Shown here: positions 52,397-64,000 of the stretch, piece by piece | How positions within the stretch are numbered: the first letter of the stretch is position 1 | Layout: every line of letters begins with the position of its first letter | Origin: CAWEQW01 sp963811365 | Lineage (GTDB): Bacteria > Actinomycetota > Actinomycetes > Propionibacteriales > Nocardioidaceae | Length of the DNA: 64,000 nucleotides | Assembly (NCBI GenBank): GCA_963811365.1 | Contig: CAWEQW010000006.1 | Coordinates: 372,001 to 436,000, forward strand | Direction: 5' to 3' | Notes under the pieces: model-generated | Seen by the model: the letters and a program-made list of their open reading frames with translations, nothing else | What the model was told of the DNA's origin: nothing | Database searches by the model: none | Translations under genes and position numbers: made by a program

Positions 52397-53826
52397 GAGC
52401 CCCTTTCTACCCTGTCGTCGCGCTCGCCGCCCGGCGGCCCGGGAACCGCCCCGGCTCGGGCCCGGGCTCCGGCTCCATGGGGTCGTCGGTGACGCCGTCG
52501 GCGCGGACCGGGTCGTGCCACGGCTGGAGGATGTCGCGGACCACGACGCCGGCCAGGTACAGCTCGGCGGCGACCCGGGTCAGCGTCGCGATCCAGTACA
52601 GGTGGTCCTGCGCCCCGCTCACCGCCGAGGCGGTGAACTGGCCGAGGTACCACCAGACGGCGGCGAAGTAGAACACCTCACCGGCCTGCCAGACGAGCAG
52701 GTCGCGCCACCGCGGCCGGGCCAGCGCGGCGAGCGGCAGCAGCCACAGGACGTACTGCGGCGAGTAGACCTTGTTGACCACCAGGAAGCCGAGCACGATC
52801 AGGAACGCGAGCTGGGGGGTCCGTGGCGTACGGCGGGCCCGCAGCCCGAGCAGCAGCACGCCGACGCAGACCGCCGCGAAGAACAGCCACGAGCCGAGGT
52901 TCACCGCGGTCGCCGTCACGGTGTGACCGAGCTGCTGCCAGACCAGCCACAGGGAGCCGAGGTCCGGGCCACGGTCGTCGTTGAAGGTCCAGAACACCGT
53001 CCACTGCCTCAGGCCGTAGAGCATCGGCGGCAGGTCGAGCGCGAGCCAGGTGAGGGCGGCCGCCGCGACCGTCACGGCGAACGCGCGGAGCCGTCCGCGC
53101 CGCACGCACACCACCAGCAGCGCTCCGAGCAGGAACAACGGGTACAGCTTGGTGGCCGTGCCGAGCCCGACCAGCACCCCGGTCAGCACCGGCCGGCCGC
53201 GCGACCACGCCCACAGCGCGCCGGCGAGCGCCGCCACGGCGAGCAGGTCCCAGTTGATCAGCCCCGACAGCACGAGCACCGGCGCCACCGCGACGAGCAT
53301 CGCGTCCCAGGGCCTGCGGCGGTGCACGCCGGCCAGCAGCCACACCGCGAGCAGGGCGACGGCCGCGAGGAGCACCGCGGTGACTTCGAAGTACCTCCCG
53401 GACTCTTCGGCAACCCCGGGTGCGCCGTACACCTCGGCGACCGGCAGTCTCGCCCGCGGCGCCAGGTCGGGCGACCCGCTGAGCACATGGGTGAGCACGG
53501 CGGCTCCGTACGCGAAGTAGCCGATCACGACCGGGTACTCGAGCGCGGGGTAGCGGCCGTGAGTATCGCTGTAGGGCACGCTGAGCTCGGCGAACCCCCG
53601 GCCGGTGTAGAGGTACGGGACGTCGGAGTAGCACATCGCGGCGTACCTGCTGTCCGCGCCGGACCAGCCGCCGGCCACGCACGGCGACTTCTGCACCATG
53701 CCGAGCACCAGTGCGAGGCACGCGACGGCAAGCACCACCCGCACGGGCGTCCACCACGGGTGCGGCGCGGCGTGGTCGCCCACCGGTCCACCGACGACCT
53801 CGCTGCCGGCAGTCAGCAGCGGGTCC

Positions 53827-56136
<2,310 letters not shown>

Positions 56137-56342
56137 GTGTTCTCTCCGTCGGGGCTCTGATCGTCGGGTCGGTCAGGTGCTCCCCCGAGGGTACGGGGGG
56201 GTGGTCCGAGAGGTCGCGCACGGCGGGCAGCCCGGGGCGGCCCACCGTCGACCGCCGTTCCCCCGTCGCGATGCAACCATCCGCTGCCTCCCCGGGCAGT
56301 TCCCCGTGGAGCCGGCTCCACGCACCCCGCCCGGCGCGCCCA

Positions 56343-56371
56343 TTGGACGTGGGCCGATATATCGCTACGAT
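56343..56371 (+). promoter_or_regulatory. padR-ino1 promoter with operator palindrome in the spacer
   Basis: TTGGAC (56343-56348) and TACGAT (56366-56371) are 17 bp apart, a good vegetative promoter. The perfect 10 bp palindrome CGATATATCG (56355-56364) fills the spacer. A repressor here would exclude RNA polymerase; the PadR protein coded 85 bp downstream is the obvious candidate. Confidence 0.65.
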
Positions 56372-56455
56372 AGGTGCTTCCGATACCACCAGGCCAGCCG
56401 GGCCCCCGATGCCCAGATTCCGGTGGCCGGACCCGATGCAGGGATGGAGACTCGC

Positions 56456-57046
56456 GTGACCCGTCGAGGTGAGACCCTCGAGCTCGCCGTGCTCGGCCTG
56501 CTGCACGAGTCCCCGATGCACGGCTACGAGCTGCGCAAGCAGCTCAACGTGGTGCTCGGATGGGGCCGGCTGCTGTCCTACGGGTCGCTCTACCCGGCGC
56601 TGAAGAAGATGCTGCGCGCCGGCTGGATCGCCGAGACCGTCAACGCCCCCGAGCTCGGCGCCGTCACCCGCCGGCAGCGGATCGTCTACGAGCTCACGCC
56701 CGCGGGCGATGCGCGGTTCACCCGGCTGATGTCGGAGGCCGGCCCGTCGGCGTGGGAGGACGAGAACTTCGACGTGCGGTTCGCGTTCTTCAGCCGCACC
56801 GACATGGAGATCCGGCTGCGCATCCTCGAGGGTCGGCGCACCCGGCTCGAGGAGCGGCTCGAGCGGGTGCAGAGCCAGCTCGCCAAGACCCAGCGCCAGA
56901 TGGACCGCTACGCGACCGAGCTCCAGCGCCACGGCGTCGAGTCGGTCGAGCGGGAGGTCCGGTGGCTCTCGGAGCTGATCAACGCCGAGCGGCGGACCCC
57001 GCCGTCGGACGACTCGCCACCCGCCCGGACGACGTCGTCGCCCTGA
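56456..57046 (+). CDS. PadR family regulator upstream of ino1
   Basis: 196 residues. Winged helix LELAVLGLLHESPMHGYELRKQLN and SLYPALKKMLRAGWI, C-terminal coiled coil RRTRLEERLERVQSQLAKTQRQMDRYATELQR. Start GTG 56456 has TGGAGA 6-7 nt upstream; ATG 56444 is in frame too. 71 bp before ino1; same order as Rv0047c-Rv0046c in M. tuberculosis. Likely an autorepressor that also controls inositol synthesis through the palindrome in its promoter. Confidence 0.85.
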   Translation: MTRRGETLELAVLGLLHESPMHGYELRKQLNVVLGWGRLLSYGSLYPALKKMLRAGWIAETVNAPELGAVTRRQRIVYELTPAGDARFTRLMSEAGPSAWEDENFDVRFAFFSRTDMEIRLRILEGRRTRLEERLERVQSQLAKTQRQMDRYATELQRHGVESVEREVRWLSELINAERRTPPSDDSPPARTTSSP

Positions 57047-57117
57047 GGCCGCCGTCACCGCCCCACCACCCCAGCCCGGCCGGAAGCCCCGGCACCGAAG
57101 CAGAGAAGGAGAGCCCG

Positions 57118-58197
57118 ATGGGTTCGATCCGAGTAGCAGTCGTCGGCGTCGGCAACTGCGCCACGTCCCTGATCCAGGGCGTCGAGTACTACAAGAACGC
57201 CGACCCGGAGGCGACCGTCCCGGGTCTCATGCACGTCACCTTCGGTGACTACCACGTCAACGACGTGGAGTTCGTCGCCGCGTTCGACGTCGATGCGAAG
57301 AAGGTCGGCTTCGACCTCGCCGAGGCCACCAACGCCTCGGAGAACAACACCATCAAGATCGCCGACGTGCCGCCGACCGGCGTCACGGTGCAGCGGGGCC
57401 CGACGCTCGACGGTCTCGGGCGCTACTACCGCGAGACCATCGAGGAGTCCGACGCAGAGCCGGTGGACGTCGTGGCAGTGCTGAAGGAGAGTCGCGCCGA
57501 CGTGCTCGTCGCCTACCTGCCCGTGGGCTCGGAGCAGGCCGACAAGTTCTACGCGCAGTGCGCCATCGACGCGGGCGTCGGCTTCGTCAACGCGCTCCCG
57601 GTGTTCATCGCCTCCGACCCGGAGTGGGCCCGGAAGTTCGAGGACGCCGGCCTCCCGATCGTCGGCGACGACATCAAGTCCCAGGTCGGCGCGACGATCA
57701 CCCACCGGGTGCTCGCCAAGCTGTTCGAGGACCGCGGTGTGGTGCTGGACCGAACCTTCCAGCTCAACGTCGGCGGCAACATGGACTTCAAGAACATGCT
57801 CGAGCGCGACCGCCTCGAGTCGAAGAAGGTGTCCAAGACCCAGGCCGTGACGTCGAACCTCGGCCACGACCTCGGTGCGCGCAACGTGCACATCGGTCCC
57901 TCGGACTACGTCCAGTGGCTCGACGACCGCAAGTGGGCCTACGTCCGCCTCGAGGGCCGCGCGTTCGGCGACGTGCCGCTGAACCTCGAGTACAAGCTCG
58001 AGGTCTGGGACTCCCCCAACAGCGCCGGCATCATCATCGACGCCATCCGCGCCTGCAAGACCGCGCTCGACCGCGGCATCGGCGGGCCGATCCTGTCGGC
58101 GTCGTCGTACCTCATGAAGTCCCCGCCGGTGCAGCTGCCCGACGACCAGGGCCGCGCCCAGGTCGAGGCGTTCATCCGCGGCGACGTGGAGCGCTGA
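57118..58197 (+). CDS. ino1: Myo-inositol-1-phosphate synthase
   Basis: 359 residues: RVAVVGVGNCATSLIQGVEYYKN (NAD site), VAAFDVDAKKVGFDL, YLPVGSEQADKFYAQCAIDAGVGFVNALPVF, GDDIKSQVGATITHR and LNVGGNMDFKNM, the conserved core. Converts glucose 6-phosphate to inositol 1-phosphate, precursor of phosphatidylinositol and mycothiol in actinobacteria. AAGGAGAG before ATG 57118. Terminator at 58223-58257. Confidence 0.96.
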   Translation: MGSIRVAVVGVGNCATSLIQGVEYYKNADPEATVPGLMHVTFGDYHVNDVEFVAAFDVDAKKVGFDLAEATNASENNTIKIADVPPTGVTVQRGPTLDGLGRYYRETIEESDAEPVDVVAVLKESRADVLVAYLPVGSEQADKFYAQCAIDAGVGFVNALPVFIASDPEWARKFEDAGLPIVGDDIKSQVGATITHRVLAKLFEDRGVVLDRTFQLNVGGNMDFKNMLERDRLESKKVSKTQAVTSNLGHDLGARNVHIGPSDYVQWLDDRKWAYVRLEGRAFGDVPLNLEYKLEVWDSPNSAGIIIDAIRACKTALDRGIGGPILSASSYLMKSPPVQLPDDQGRAQVEAFIRGDVER

Positions 58198-58222
58198 CCT
58201 GCAGGAGCTGGCAGGACCCCAG

Positions 58223-58257
58223 GAACGGCGGGTCCCCGGACTGGGAATCCGCCGTTC
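58223..58257 (+). terminator. ino1 terminator hairpin
   Basis: Perfect 9 bp inverted repeat GAACGGCGG (58223-58231) and CCGCCGTTC (58249-58257), with a further TCCC/GGGA pairing in the loop, 25 bp after the ino1 stop. Confidence 0.7.
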
Positions 58258-58288
58258 GGAGGTGGTGCCTGCGGGGCAAGATCGAGGT

Positions 58289-59581
58289 ATGAACGCCGCC
58301 CGGCACCTTCGCCACCTGCTCCGCGGGCAGTGGTTCCGGCGGCTGTTCGCGGTCCGGCTGGCCAGCCAGTTCAGCGACGGGGTCTTCCAGGTCGCGCTGG
58401 CCTCGTACGTCATCTTCTCCCCGGAGAGGGCGCCGTCTCCGGGGGCCATCGCCGCCGCCCTCGCGGTGGTGCTGCTGCCGTTCAGCGTGCTCGGCCCGTT
58501 CGTCGGGGTGTTCCTCGACCGGTGGTCCCGACGCCAGGTTCTTGCGCTGGCGAACTTCGCCCGCGTCGGGCTGGTGCTGCTGCTCGGCGCGGCAGTGCAC
58601 GGCGGGCTGCACGGCCCGGTCCTCTACACGCTGGTCCTCGCATCGTTGTCGGTGAACCGGTTCCTGCTCGCCGGGCTCGCCGCCTCCCTTCCGCACGTCG
58701 TGCGCGCGGACGACCTGCTCACCGCCAACGCGCTCACGCCCACGGCCGGGACGTTCGCGGTGCTGGTCGGCTTCGGCGTCGGCAGCCTGCTCCGCCTGGT
58801 CGGTGGCGGCCCGGCGCGTGGCAAGGACGTGGTCGTGCTGGCCGCGGCCGCGGTGTGCTACGCCGCGGCGGGAGCGCTCGCGCTGCGGATCCCCCGTCAG
58901 CTCCTCGGCCCCGACTTCGCCGGCGAGCGCCCCGCGGTCCACGACGCCGTGCGGCACGTCGCCACCGGTCTCGTCCAGGGCCTGCGGCACCTCCAGGAGC
59001 AGCGCCCGGCGGCGCACGGCCTCGCCGCCGTGGGCGCGCAGCGGTTCTTCTACGGCATCTCCACGGTGTCGCTGATCCTGCTCTACCGCAACTACTTCCA
59101 CAGCGGGGACGACGTCGGGGCGGCCTTCGCCGGGCTCTCCGTGGCGGTCCTGGTCAGCGGCGCCGGGTTCGTGTCGGCCGCGGTGCTGACGCCGGTGGCG
59201 ACCGAGCGCATCGGGTCGCGCGGCTGGATGCTGACGCTGCTGGTCCTTGCGGCGGTGACCCAGGTCTTCCCCGGAGCCCTCTACACGGTCCCGTCGCTGC
59301 TGGTCGCCGCGTTCTTCCTCGGGCTCGCGGCCCAGGGCCTGAAGATCTGCGTCGACACGCTGGTCCAGGCCAACGTCCACGACGCGTTCCGCGGCCGGGT
59401 CTTCTCGCTGTACGACGTGATCTTCAACGTCGCCTTCGTGGCGGCCGCCGCGGCGGCCGCCGCCGTGCTGCCCGAGAGCGGTAAGTCCTACCTCGTGCTG
59501 CTGCTCGTGGCCGCCGGCTACCTGGCCACCGCCACGGGATACGCCCTGGCCACCCGGCGCGAGCTCGTGCGGGTCGCCTGA
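58289..59581 (+). CDS. MFS transporter
   Basis: 430 residues, about twelve helices. LGPFVGVFLDRWSRRQVLALANFARVG is the helix 2-3 motif of drug-export-type MFS and AERIG-like loop ATERIGSRGWML marks the second half. Start at ATG 58289, in frame with an earlier GTG; the first helix follows 25 residues in (RLFAVRLASQFSDGVFQVALASYVIF). Substrate unknown. An MFS gene is also found here in related actinobacteria. Confidence 0.82.
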   Translation: MNAARHLRHLLRGQWFRRLFAVRLASQFSDGVFQVALASYVIFSPERAPSPGAIAAALAVVLLPFSVLGPFVGVFLDRWSRRQVLALANFARVGLVLLLGAAVHGGLHGPVLYTLVLASLSVNRFLLAGLAASLPHVVRADDLLTANALTPTAGTFAVLVGFGVGSLLRLVGGGPARGKDVVVLAAAAVCYAAAGALALRIPRQLLGPDFAGERPAVHDAVRHVATGLVQGLRHLQEQRPAAHGLAAVGAQRFFYGISTVSLILLYRNYFHSGDDVGAAFAGLSVAVLVSGAGFVSAAVLTPVATERIGSRGWMLTLLVLAAVTQVFPGALYTVPSLLVAAFFLGLAAQGLKICVDTLVQANVHDAFRGRVFSLYDVIFNVAFVAAAAAAAAVLPESGKSYLVLLLVAAGYLATATGYALATRRELVRVA

Positions 59582-59664
59582 GCGGTGGGGATGATCTGCG
59601 TCACGTCCTGCGTTGTGCCGGAGCGCACCGCGGGCTCGCCCGCCTCCCGACGGAAGGGACCCTC

Positions 59665-60339
59665 ATGGACATCGCCGTCCTCGGAACCGGGGGCGTCGGT
59701 CGCGCCCTCGCCGCGCGCCTGCACGAGCTCGGCCACACCGTCCGGATCGGCACCCGCGACCCCGCGGAGAGCCGGTCGCGCACCGAGAACGACGCGATGG
59801 GCAACCCCCCGGTGTCGGCATGGCTCGCCGACCACCCGGACATCGCGCTGCTGCGGTTCGCCGACGCGGCCCAGGACGCCGACCTGGTCGTGAACGCGAC
59901 CAGCGGCCACGGCGCGGTGGCCGCGGTCACGGCGGCGGCCCCCCGCGACGGCACCGTGGTCCTCGACGTCTCCAACCCGCTCGACTTCTCCCGGGGGTTC
60001 CCGCCCCAGCTGTTCGTCAAGGACACCGACTCGCTGGCCGAGCGGATCCAGCGGGCGGTCCCAGGGGCGCGGGTCGTCAAGAGCCTGAACACCATGAACG
60101 CCTCGGTGATGGTGCATCCCGAGCAGGTCGGCGGCGGGGACCACACCGTCCTCGTCTCCGGCGACGACGCGGTGGCCAAGCACACCGTCACCGAGCTGCT
60201 CGAGGCGTTCGGCCACCGGGACGTGCTCGACCTCGGCGACCTGTCCACGGCGCGCGGTGCGGAGATGGCCGTCGCGCTCTGGGTGCGGCTGATGGGCGCG
60301 CTCGGCACGCCGCAGTTCCAGCTGAAGGTGGTCCGCTGA
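59665..60339 (+). CDS. NADPH-dependent F420 reductase-like oxidoreductase
   Basis: 224 residues with Rossmann motif MDIAVLGTGGVGRALAARLHELGHTVRIGTRDP and the F420_oxidored domain (VLDVSNPLDFSRGFPPQL, VVKSLNTMNASVMVHPEQ, VLVSGDD). Family members move hydride between NADP and F420 or reduce small carbonyls. GGAAGGGA precedes the ATG. Ends 7 bp before the convergent CCA gene. Confidence 0.85.
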   Translation: MDIAVLGTGGVGRALAARLHELGHTVRIGTRDPAESRSRTENDAMGNPPVSAWLADHPDIALLRFADAAQDADLVVNATSGHGAVAAVTAAAPRDGTVVLDVSNPLDFSRGFPPQLFVKDTDSLAERIQRAVPGARVVKSLNTMNASVMVHPEQVGGGDHTVLVSGDDAVAKHTVTELLEAFGHRDVLDLGDLSTARGAEMAVALWVRLMGALGTPQFQLKVVR

Positions 60340-60346
60340 GCGGGGG

Positions 60347-61798
60347 TCACCCCCGGGCGGCCCACCACCTCTCGAGCGCGGCGCGCGCGTCGTCGTAGGA
60401 CATCGGCCCGTTCTCGAGCCGCAGCTCCAGCAGGTACCGGTAGGCGGCCCCGACCTCGCGGCCCGGGCCGACGCCCAGGATCTCCATGATCTGGTTGCCG
60501 TCGAGGTCCGGCCGGATCGCGGCGAGCTGCTCCTCCTCCTCGAGCCGTCCGATCCGCGCCTCGAGGTCGTCGTAGGTCCGGCGCAGCCGCTCGGCCTTGC
60601 GACGGTTGCGGGTCGTGCAGTCCGCCCGGGTCAGGACGTGCAGCCGGGCGAGCTGGTCCCCGGCGTCGCGGACGTAGCGGCGCACCGCCGAGTCGGTCCA
60701 CTCCCCCGACCCGTAGCCGTGGAACCGCAGGTGCAGCTCGACGAGCCTGCTGACCGCGTCGATCTCGTCGTTGGAGAACCGCAGCGCCTTCATCCGCCTG
60801 CGGGTCAGCTTGGCGCCCACGACGTCGTGGTGGTGGAACGTGACCGTCCCGTTGTCGACGAACCGCCGGGTGCGCGGTTTGCCGACGTCGTGCATGAGCG
60901 CCGCGAAGCGCGAGACGAAGTCCGGACCACCGCCCGGAAGCCGGTCCTCGAGCTCGATCGACTGCTCCAGCACGGTCAGCGTGTGCTCGTAGACGTCCTT
61001 GTGCCGGTGGTGCTCGTCGCGCTCGAGCGCGAGCGCCGGCAGCTCGGGCAGCACCCGGTCGGCCAGCCCGGTCCGGACCAGCAGCCCCAGACCGCGCCGC
61101 GGGTACGCCGCCGTCACCAGCTTGACCAGCTCGTCTCGGACCCGCTCCGCGCTGACGATCTCGATGCGCTCGGCCATCGCGGTCATCGCCGCGACCACCT
61201 CGGCGTCGACGCTGAAGCCGAGCTGCGCGGCGAACCGCGCGGCCCGCATCATCCGCAGCGGGTCGTCGGAGAAGGAGTCCTCGGGCCGCCCCGGCGTGCG
61301 CAGCACCCCGTTCGCAAGGTCGGCCACCCCGCCGAACGGGTCCTCGAACTCCCGGCCCGGCAGGGTCACCGCCATCGCGTTGACGGTGAAGTCGCGACGA
61401 CGGAGGTCGCCGGCCAGCGAGTCGCCGTAGTCCACTGCCGGCTTGCGCGAGGTGCGGTCGTACTGCTCGGTGCGGTAGGTCGTCACCTCCACCTGCCACG
61501 GACCCTTGCGGGCGCCGATCGTGCCGAACGCGCGGCCCACGTCCCAGGTGGCGTCGGCCCAGCCCTTCAACAGCTCCTCGGTGCGGTCCGGACGCGCCGA
61601 CGTGGTGAAGTCGAGGTCGTTGTGCAGCCGGCCGAGCAGGGCGTCCCGGACCGGGCCGCCGACCAGCGCGATGTGCTCCCCGGCCTTCTCGAAACGGCCG
61701 CCTAGCTCGTCGATGACCGGGGCCACGCGCAGCAGCTCGGCAACCGCCGTGCGCTGCACGTCGCTGAGGAGGAGACGGGACTCGGGCTCGTCGGACAC
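60347..61798 (-). CDS. cca: CCA tRNA nucleotidyltransferase with HD domain
   Basis: 483 residues from GTG 61798. Class II polymerase head: IALVGGPVRDALLGRLHNDLDFTT gives the DxD metal pair, followed by RRDFTVNAMAV and DPLRMMRAARFAAQLGF; HD phosphohydrolase domain RFAALMHDVGKPRTR with FHHHDVVGA. Adds or repairs the 3' CCA of tRNA. No ribosome site; TAGAGT lies 8 nt before the GTG, so possibly leaderless. Divergent from the DUF6049 gene, as pcnA is next to Rv3909 in M. tuberculosis. Confidence 0.93.
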   Translation of the reverse strand: MSDEPESRLLLSDVQRTAVAELLRVAPVIDELGGRFEKAGEHIALVGGPVRDALLGRLHNDLDFTTSARPDRTEELLKGWADATWDVGRAFGTIGARKGPWQVEVTTYRTEQYDRTSRKPAVDYGDSLAGDLRRRDFTVNAMAVTLPGREFEDPFGGVADLANGVLRTPGRPEDSFSDDPLRMMRAARFAAQLGFSVDAEVVAAMTAMAERIEIVSAERVRDELVKLVTAAYPRRGLGLLVRTGLADRVLPELPALALERDEHHRHKDVYEHTLTVLEQSIELEDRLPGGGPDFVSRFAALMHDVGKPRTRRFVDNGTVTFHHHDVVGAKLTRRRMKALRFSNDEIDAVSRLVELHLRFHGYGSGEWTDSAVRRYVRDAGDQLARLHVLTRADCTTRNRRKAERLRRTYDDLEARIGRLEEEEQLAAIRPDLDGNQIMEILGVGPGREVGAAYRYLLELRLENGPMSYDDARAALERWWAARG

Positions 61799-61831
61799 GG
61801 GAGGTAACTCTAGGCCAGGGCTCCGGGTGGT

Positions 61832-61837
61832 TAGCCT
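61832..61837 (+). promoter_or_regulatory. -10 box of leaderless DUF6049 gene
   Basis: TAGCCT with a 7 nt spacer to GTG 61845. Confidence 0.6.
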
Positions 61838-61844
61838 TGGCCGC

Positions 61845-64000
61845 GTGACCCGTCCTGCCGTCCGGCGCGCTGCCGCCTGCCTGCTGACAGGTCTCGCAGC
61901 CGCGCTCGCGCCGCTCCTCGCGGCCGGCGGCACGGCTCACGCCGACCAGTCGACCGGCCGTGCTCCGCTCGAGGTCTCGATCGGCACCTTGAGCCCCGCC
62001 ACCGTTCCGAGCCGCGGGAACGTGACGGTCAGCGGAATCGTGACGAACCGCTCGTCGGAGCCCTGGACCGACCTCCAGGCGTACCTGTTCACCTCGAGCA
62101 CGCCGATGACCACGGCCGAGGAGCTCGCCTCGGCCAGCCACACGGACGCCGTCGCCGTGGTCGGCTCACGGGTCATCGGCACCGGTCTCTCCGAGCAGCT
62201 CGGCGACCTGGAGCCGGGGCAGAGCGAGGGGTACACGCTGTCGGTCCCGCGGCGCTACCTCGGCATCCCCAGGACGCCCGGCGTCTACTGGATCGGGGTG
62301 CACGTCCTCGGCAAGGACTCAGTCGGCCAGGACAACGTCGCCGACGGCCGGGCCCGTACGTTCATCCCGGTGGCCTCCGGCCGCACCCCGCGGACCTCGC
62401 TCGCCCTGGTGATGCCGGTCCAGAGCGACGTCCGCCGGGGGGCCGACGGCCGGCTGCTGCACGTCGCGGCATGGGAGCGCTCGCTGGCCCCGGACGGCCG
62501 GCTCGACCGGCTGCTCGCGCTGAGCAGCACCGCGGGCCGGCCGCTCACCTGGCTGACCGACCCGGCCGTGCTCGACGCCGTCCGATCGGTCGCCGGGGGC
62601 AACCCGGTGACCAGCACCGAGCCCACGACAGGCGGCGGCTCGGCCGGTCCGTCGCCGTCCCCGTCGGCGAGCCCCGCCTCTCCCTCCGCCTCCCCGTCCG
62701 GCGGGCCGACCGGCGGCGGGTCACCGACCACGTCGGCCCAACGCAACGCCGGCCGGTGGCTGGCCGACTTCCGGCAGCAGTCGACGCTGCACGCCGTCCT
62801 CGCCGTGCCGTACGGCGCCCTCGACGTCGCCTCGGCCTACCGACGCGGATACCCGGGCCTGGTGGCCTCGGCCGACTCGCTCTCGGCTCGCACCCTGGAC
62901 ACGGCCCGGGTGAGCGCCGACCTGGTCACCGCTCCGGCGAGCGGCTTCCTGCCGGCCACGGCGCTGGCTCGGCTGCCCGCGGACCAGCCCGTGCTGCTGT
63001 CGGACGCGGCGTTCCCCACCGCGTCCGGGACCGTGCTGAGCCGGCAGCGAGGCACCCGCTCCGGGCCGCCGGTCGTCCTGTCCGACACCCGGGCCGGCTC
63101 CGGTGGCCCCGGCCCGGGTCGCCGGTTCGACGCGCTGGCCGTCCGGCAGCGGATCCTCAGCGAGGCCGCCCTGCACGCGTTGTCGCCGGCGCGCGACCAG
63201 GCCCTCGTCGTGCAGACTCCTCGGCGCTGGGACCCCGGCGCCGACTGGCGCGAGTCTGACTTCTTCGGCTCGCTGGACCAGCCGTGGCTGGACCTCGTCG
63301 ACGTGCCCACGCTGCTGGCCAGCACCCCGGCCACGAGGACGCCGGCCAAGGTGCCGGTCTACCCGCGCCGCCAGCGCGCCGCCGAGGTGCCCGCGGCCAA
63401 CCTGCAGGCGTCGGCGCGGCTGCGCTGGGCCGCTGCCAAGCTCGGCACGCTCCTCGACCGCAACGACGCAGTCCAGCCGCAGGTCGCCAAGCTGGCCGCG
63501 CTGGGGTCGTCCACCACGGTGCGCGCCCACCCCGGTCCGGCACTGCGCCGGCTCCGGGCCGGCACGCGCTGGGCCCAGCACCTGATGCGACAGGTCCAGA
63601 TCGAGGGGCCGCCGTTCGTCATCCTCTCCAGCGACTCTGGCACCTTCCAGGTGACGATCATCAACAAGCTCGACGCCGCCGTGAAGGTCGGCGTACGGGC
63701 GTTCACCGGTGGCCGCGAGCTCCGGATCGACGACGGACCGCCGGTCGCCCTGGGACCTGGGCAGCGGGCCTCGGTCCGGCTCAGGGCGACGGCCACCGGC
63801 ATCGGGGTGCACGCCGTGACCCTGATGCCGGTCACGACGCTCGGTCAGCCTCTCGGGAGAAGCGTCGAGTTCAACGTCCGCAGCAGCCAGGTCGGCCTGG
63901 TGATCTGGGCGATCATGGGTATCGGCGGTGCCGTGCTGTTCATCGCCATCGCCATCCGGGTGTCCCGCCGCGTCGCCCGCCGGAAGAAGACCCACGGACC
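61845..64000 (+). CDS. DUF6049 family secreted/membrane protein (Rv3909-like), 3' end cut
   Basis: An open frame from GTG 61845 to the window end (718 codons seen). Signal peptide (PAVRRAAACLLTGLAAALAP, cleavage near GTAHA), Ig-like first domain (LEVSIGTLSPATVPSRGNVTVSGIVTN), a Ser/Pro-rich linker (SPSASPASPSASPSGG), a large extracytoplasmic domain, and a membrane helix VGLVIWAIMGIGGAVLFIAIAI before a basic RVSRRVARRKK end, so little is missing. In M. tuberculosis the homologue precedes the lipid II flippase mviN, which probably follows here. Function unknown, likely wall-related. Because it begins with GTG it is easily missed by ATG-based searches. Confidence 0.85.
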   Translation, partial: MTRPAVRRAAACLLTGLAAALAPLLAAGGTAHADQSTGRAPLEVSIGTLSPATVPSRGNVTVSGIVTNRSSEPWTDLQAYLFTSSTPMTTAEELASASHTDAVAVVGSRVIGTGLSEQLGDLEPGQSEGYTLSVPRRYLGIPRTPGVYWIGVHVLGKDSVGQDNVADGRARTFIPVASGRTPRTSLALVMPVQSDVRRGADGRLLHVAAWERSLAPDGRLDRLLALSSTAGRPLTWLTDPAVLDAVRSVAGGNPVTSTEPTTGGGSAGPSPSPSASPASPSASPSGGPTGGGSPTTSAQRNAGRWLADFRQQSTLHAVLAVPYGALDVASAYRRGYPGLVASADSLSARTLDTARVSADLVTAPASGFLPATALARLPADQPVLLSDAAFPTASGTVLSRQRGTRSGPPVVLSDTRAGSGGPGPGRRFDALAVRQRILSEAALHALSPARDQALVVQTPRRWDPGADWRESDFFGSLDQPWLDLVDVPTLLASTPATRTPAKVPVYPRRQRAAEVPAANLQASARLRWAAAKLGTLLDRNDAVQPQVAKLAALGSSTTVRAHPGPALRRLRAGTRWAQHLMRQVQIEGPPFVILSSDSGTFQVTIINKLDAAVKVGVRAFTGGRELRIDDGPPVALGPGQRASVRLRATATGIGVHAVTLMPVTTLGQPLGRSVEFNVRSSQVGLVIWAIMGIGGAVLFIAIAIRVSRRVARRKKTHG

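Overview
The window is a 64 kb piece of a high-GC (about 70%) actinobacterial chromosome. Mycothiol/F420-style enzymes, SsgB-free Nocardioidaceae-like gene content, GTG starts and many leaderless promoters point to a Nocardioides/Marmoricola-like organism; this lineage call is inference, since no rRNA is present. The right half keeps the order seen around the M. tuberculosis replication origin: rpsF-ssb-rpsR-rplI and dnaB, a class A penicillin-binding protein with a GT87-type membrane glycosyltransferase, a PadR regulator plus inositol-phosphate synthase, then CCA-adding enzyme and a DUF6049 protein.

Layout. 0-3.5 kb: a cut-off amino-acid ABC transporter (permease end and a truncated binding protein) abutting a PadR regulator and a 2,4-dienoyl-CoA reductase. 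3.5-9.2 kb: CDF metal exporter, small membrane protein, secreted M15-like protein, a sugar MFS/GH1 pair, pirin. 9.2-16.2 kb: acyl-CoA synthetase, an AGPS-like FAD oxidase divergent from TetR-GlpD across an 17 bp operator/promoter, DUF222-HNH protein. 16.3-21 kb: response regulator/YbaK/small ORF, then a three-gene surface-protein module with an ER/SipW-type signal peptidase between two proteins that share its signal-peptide type. 21-32.8 kb: VOC and RDD proteins, an ECF sigma factor carrying a SnoaL domain divergent from a VOC gene, MGDG-synthase-like glycosyltransferase, two DMT-like permeases, LLM oxidoreductase, zinc-ribbon microprotein, PepN, secreted nuclease/phosphatase. 32.8-38.9 kb: secreted beta-propeller protein divergent from a GH36-like hydrolase, an unknown protein, and an MHS permease. 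38.9-48.3 kb: DnaB with a 418-residue intein, a DnaA-box-bearing dnaB/MATE intergenic region, a secreted PLD-fold protein, a candidate plus-strand sRNA, and the rpsF operon with a leader that can sequester its own ribosome-binding site. 48.3-51.4 kb: nfo, a FemAB-type protein and an alanine-racemase-like gene, all broken by many single-base indels. 51.3-64 kb: alcohol-dehydrogenase-type enzyme, GT87 protein, PBP, PadR-ino1, MFS, F420-type reductase, CCA enzyme, and a DUF6049 protein running off the end.

Two genome-wide points stand out. First, at least eleven genes start 6-7 nt after a TANNNT -10 box, i.e. they look leaderless. Second, single-base frameshifts cluster at 48.7-51.0 kb and also occur at 16.66, 21.87 and 54.12 kb, so either the sequence has local errors or that locus is decaying. 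No tRNA, rRNA, CRISPR array, insertion sequence or prophage was seen.
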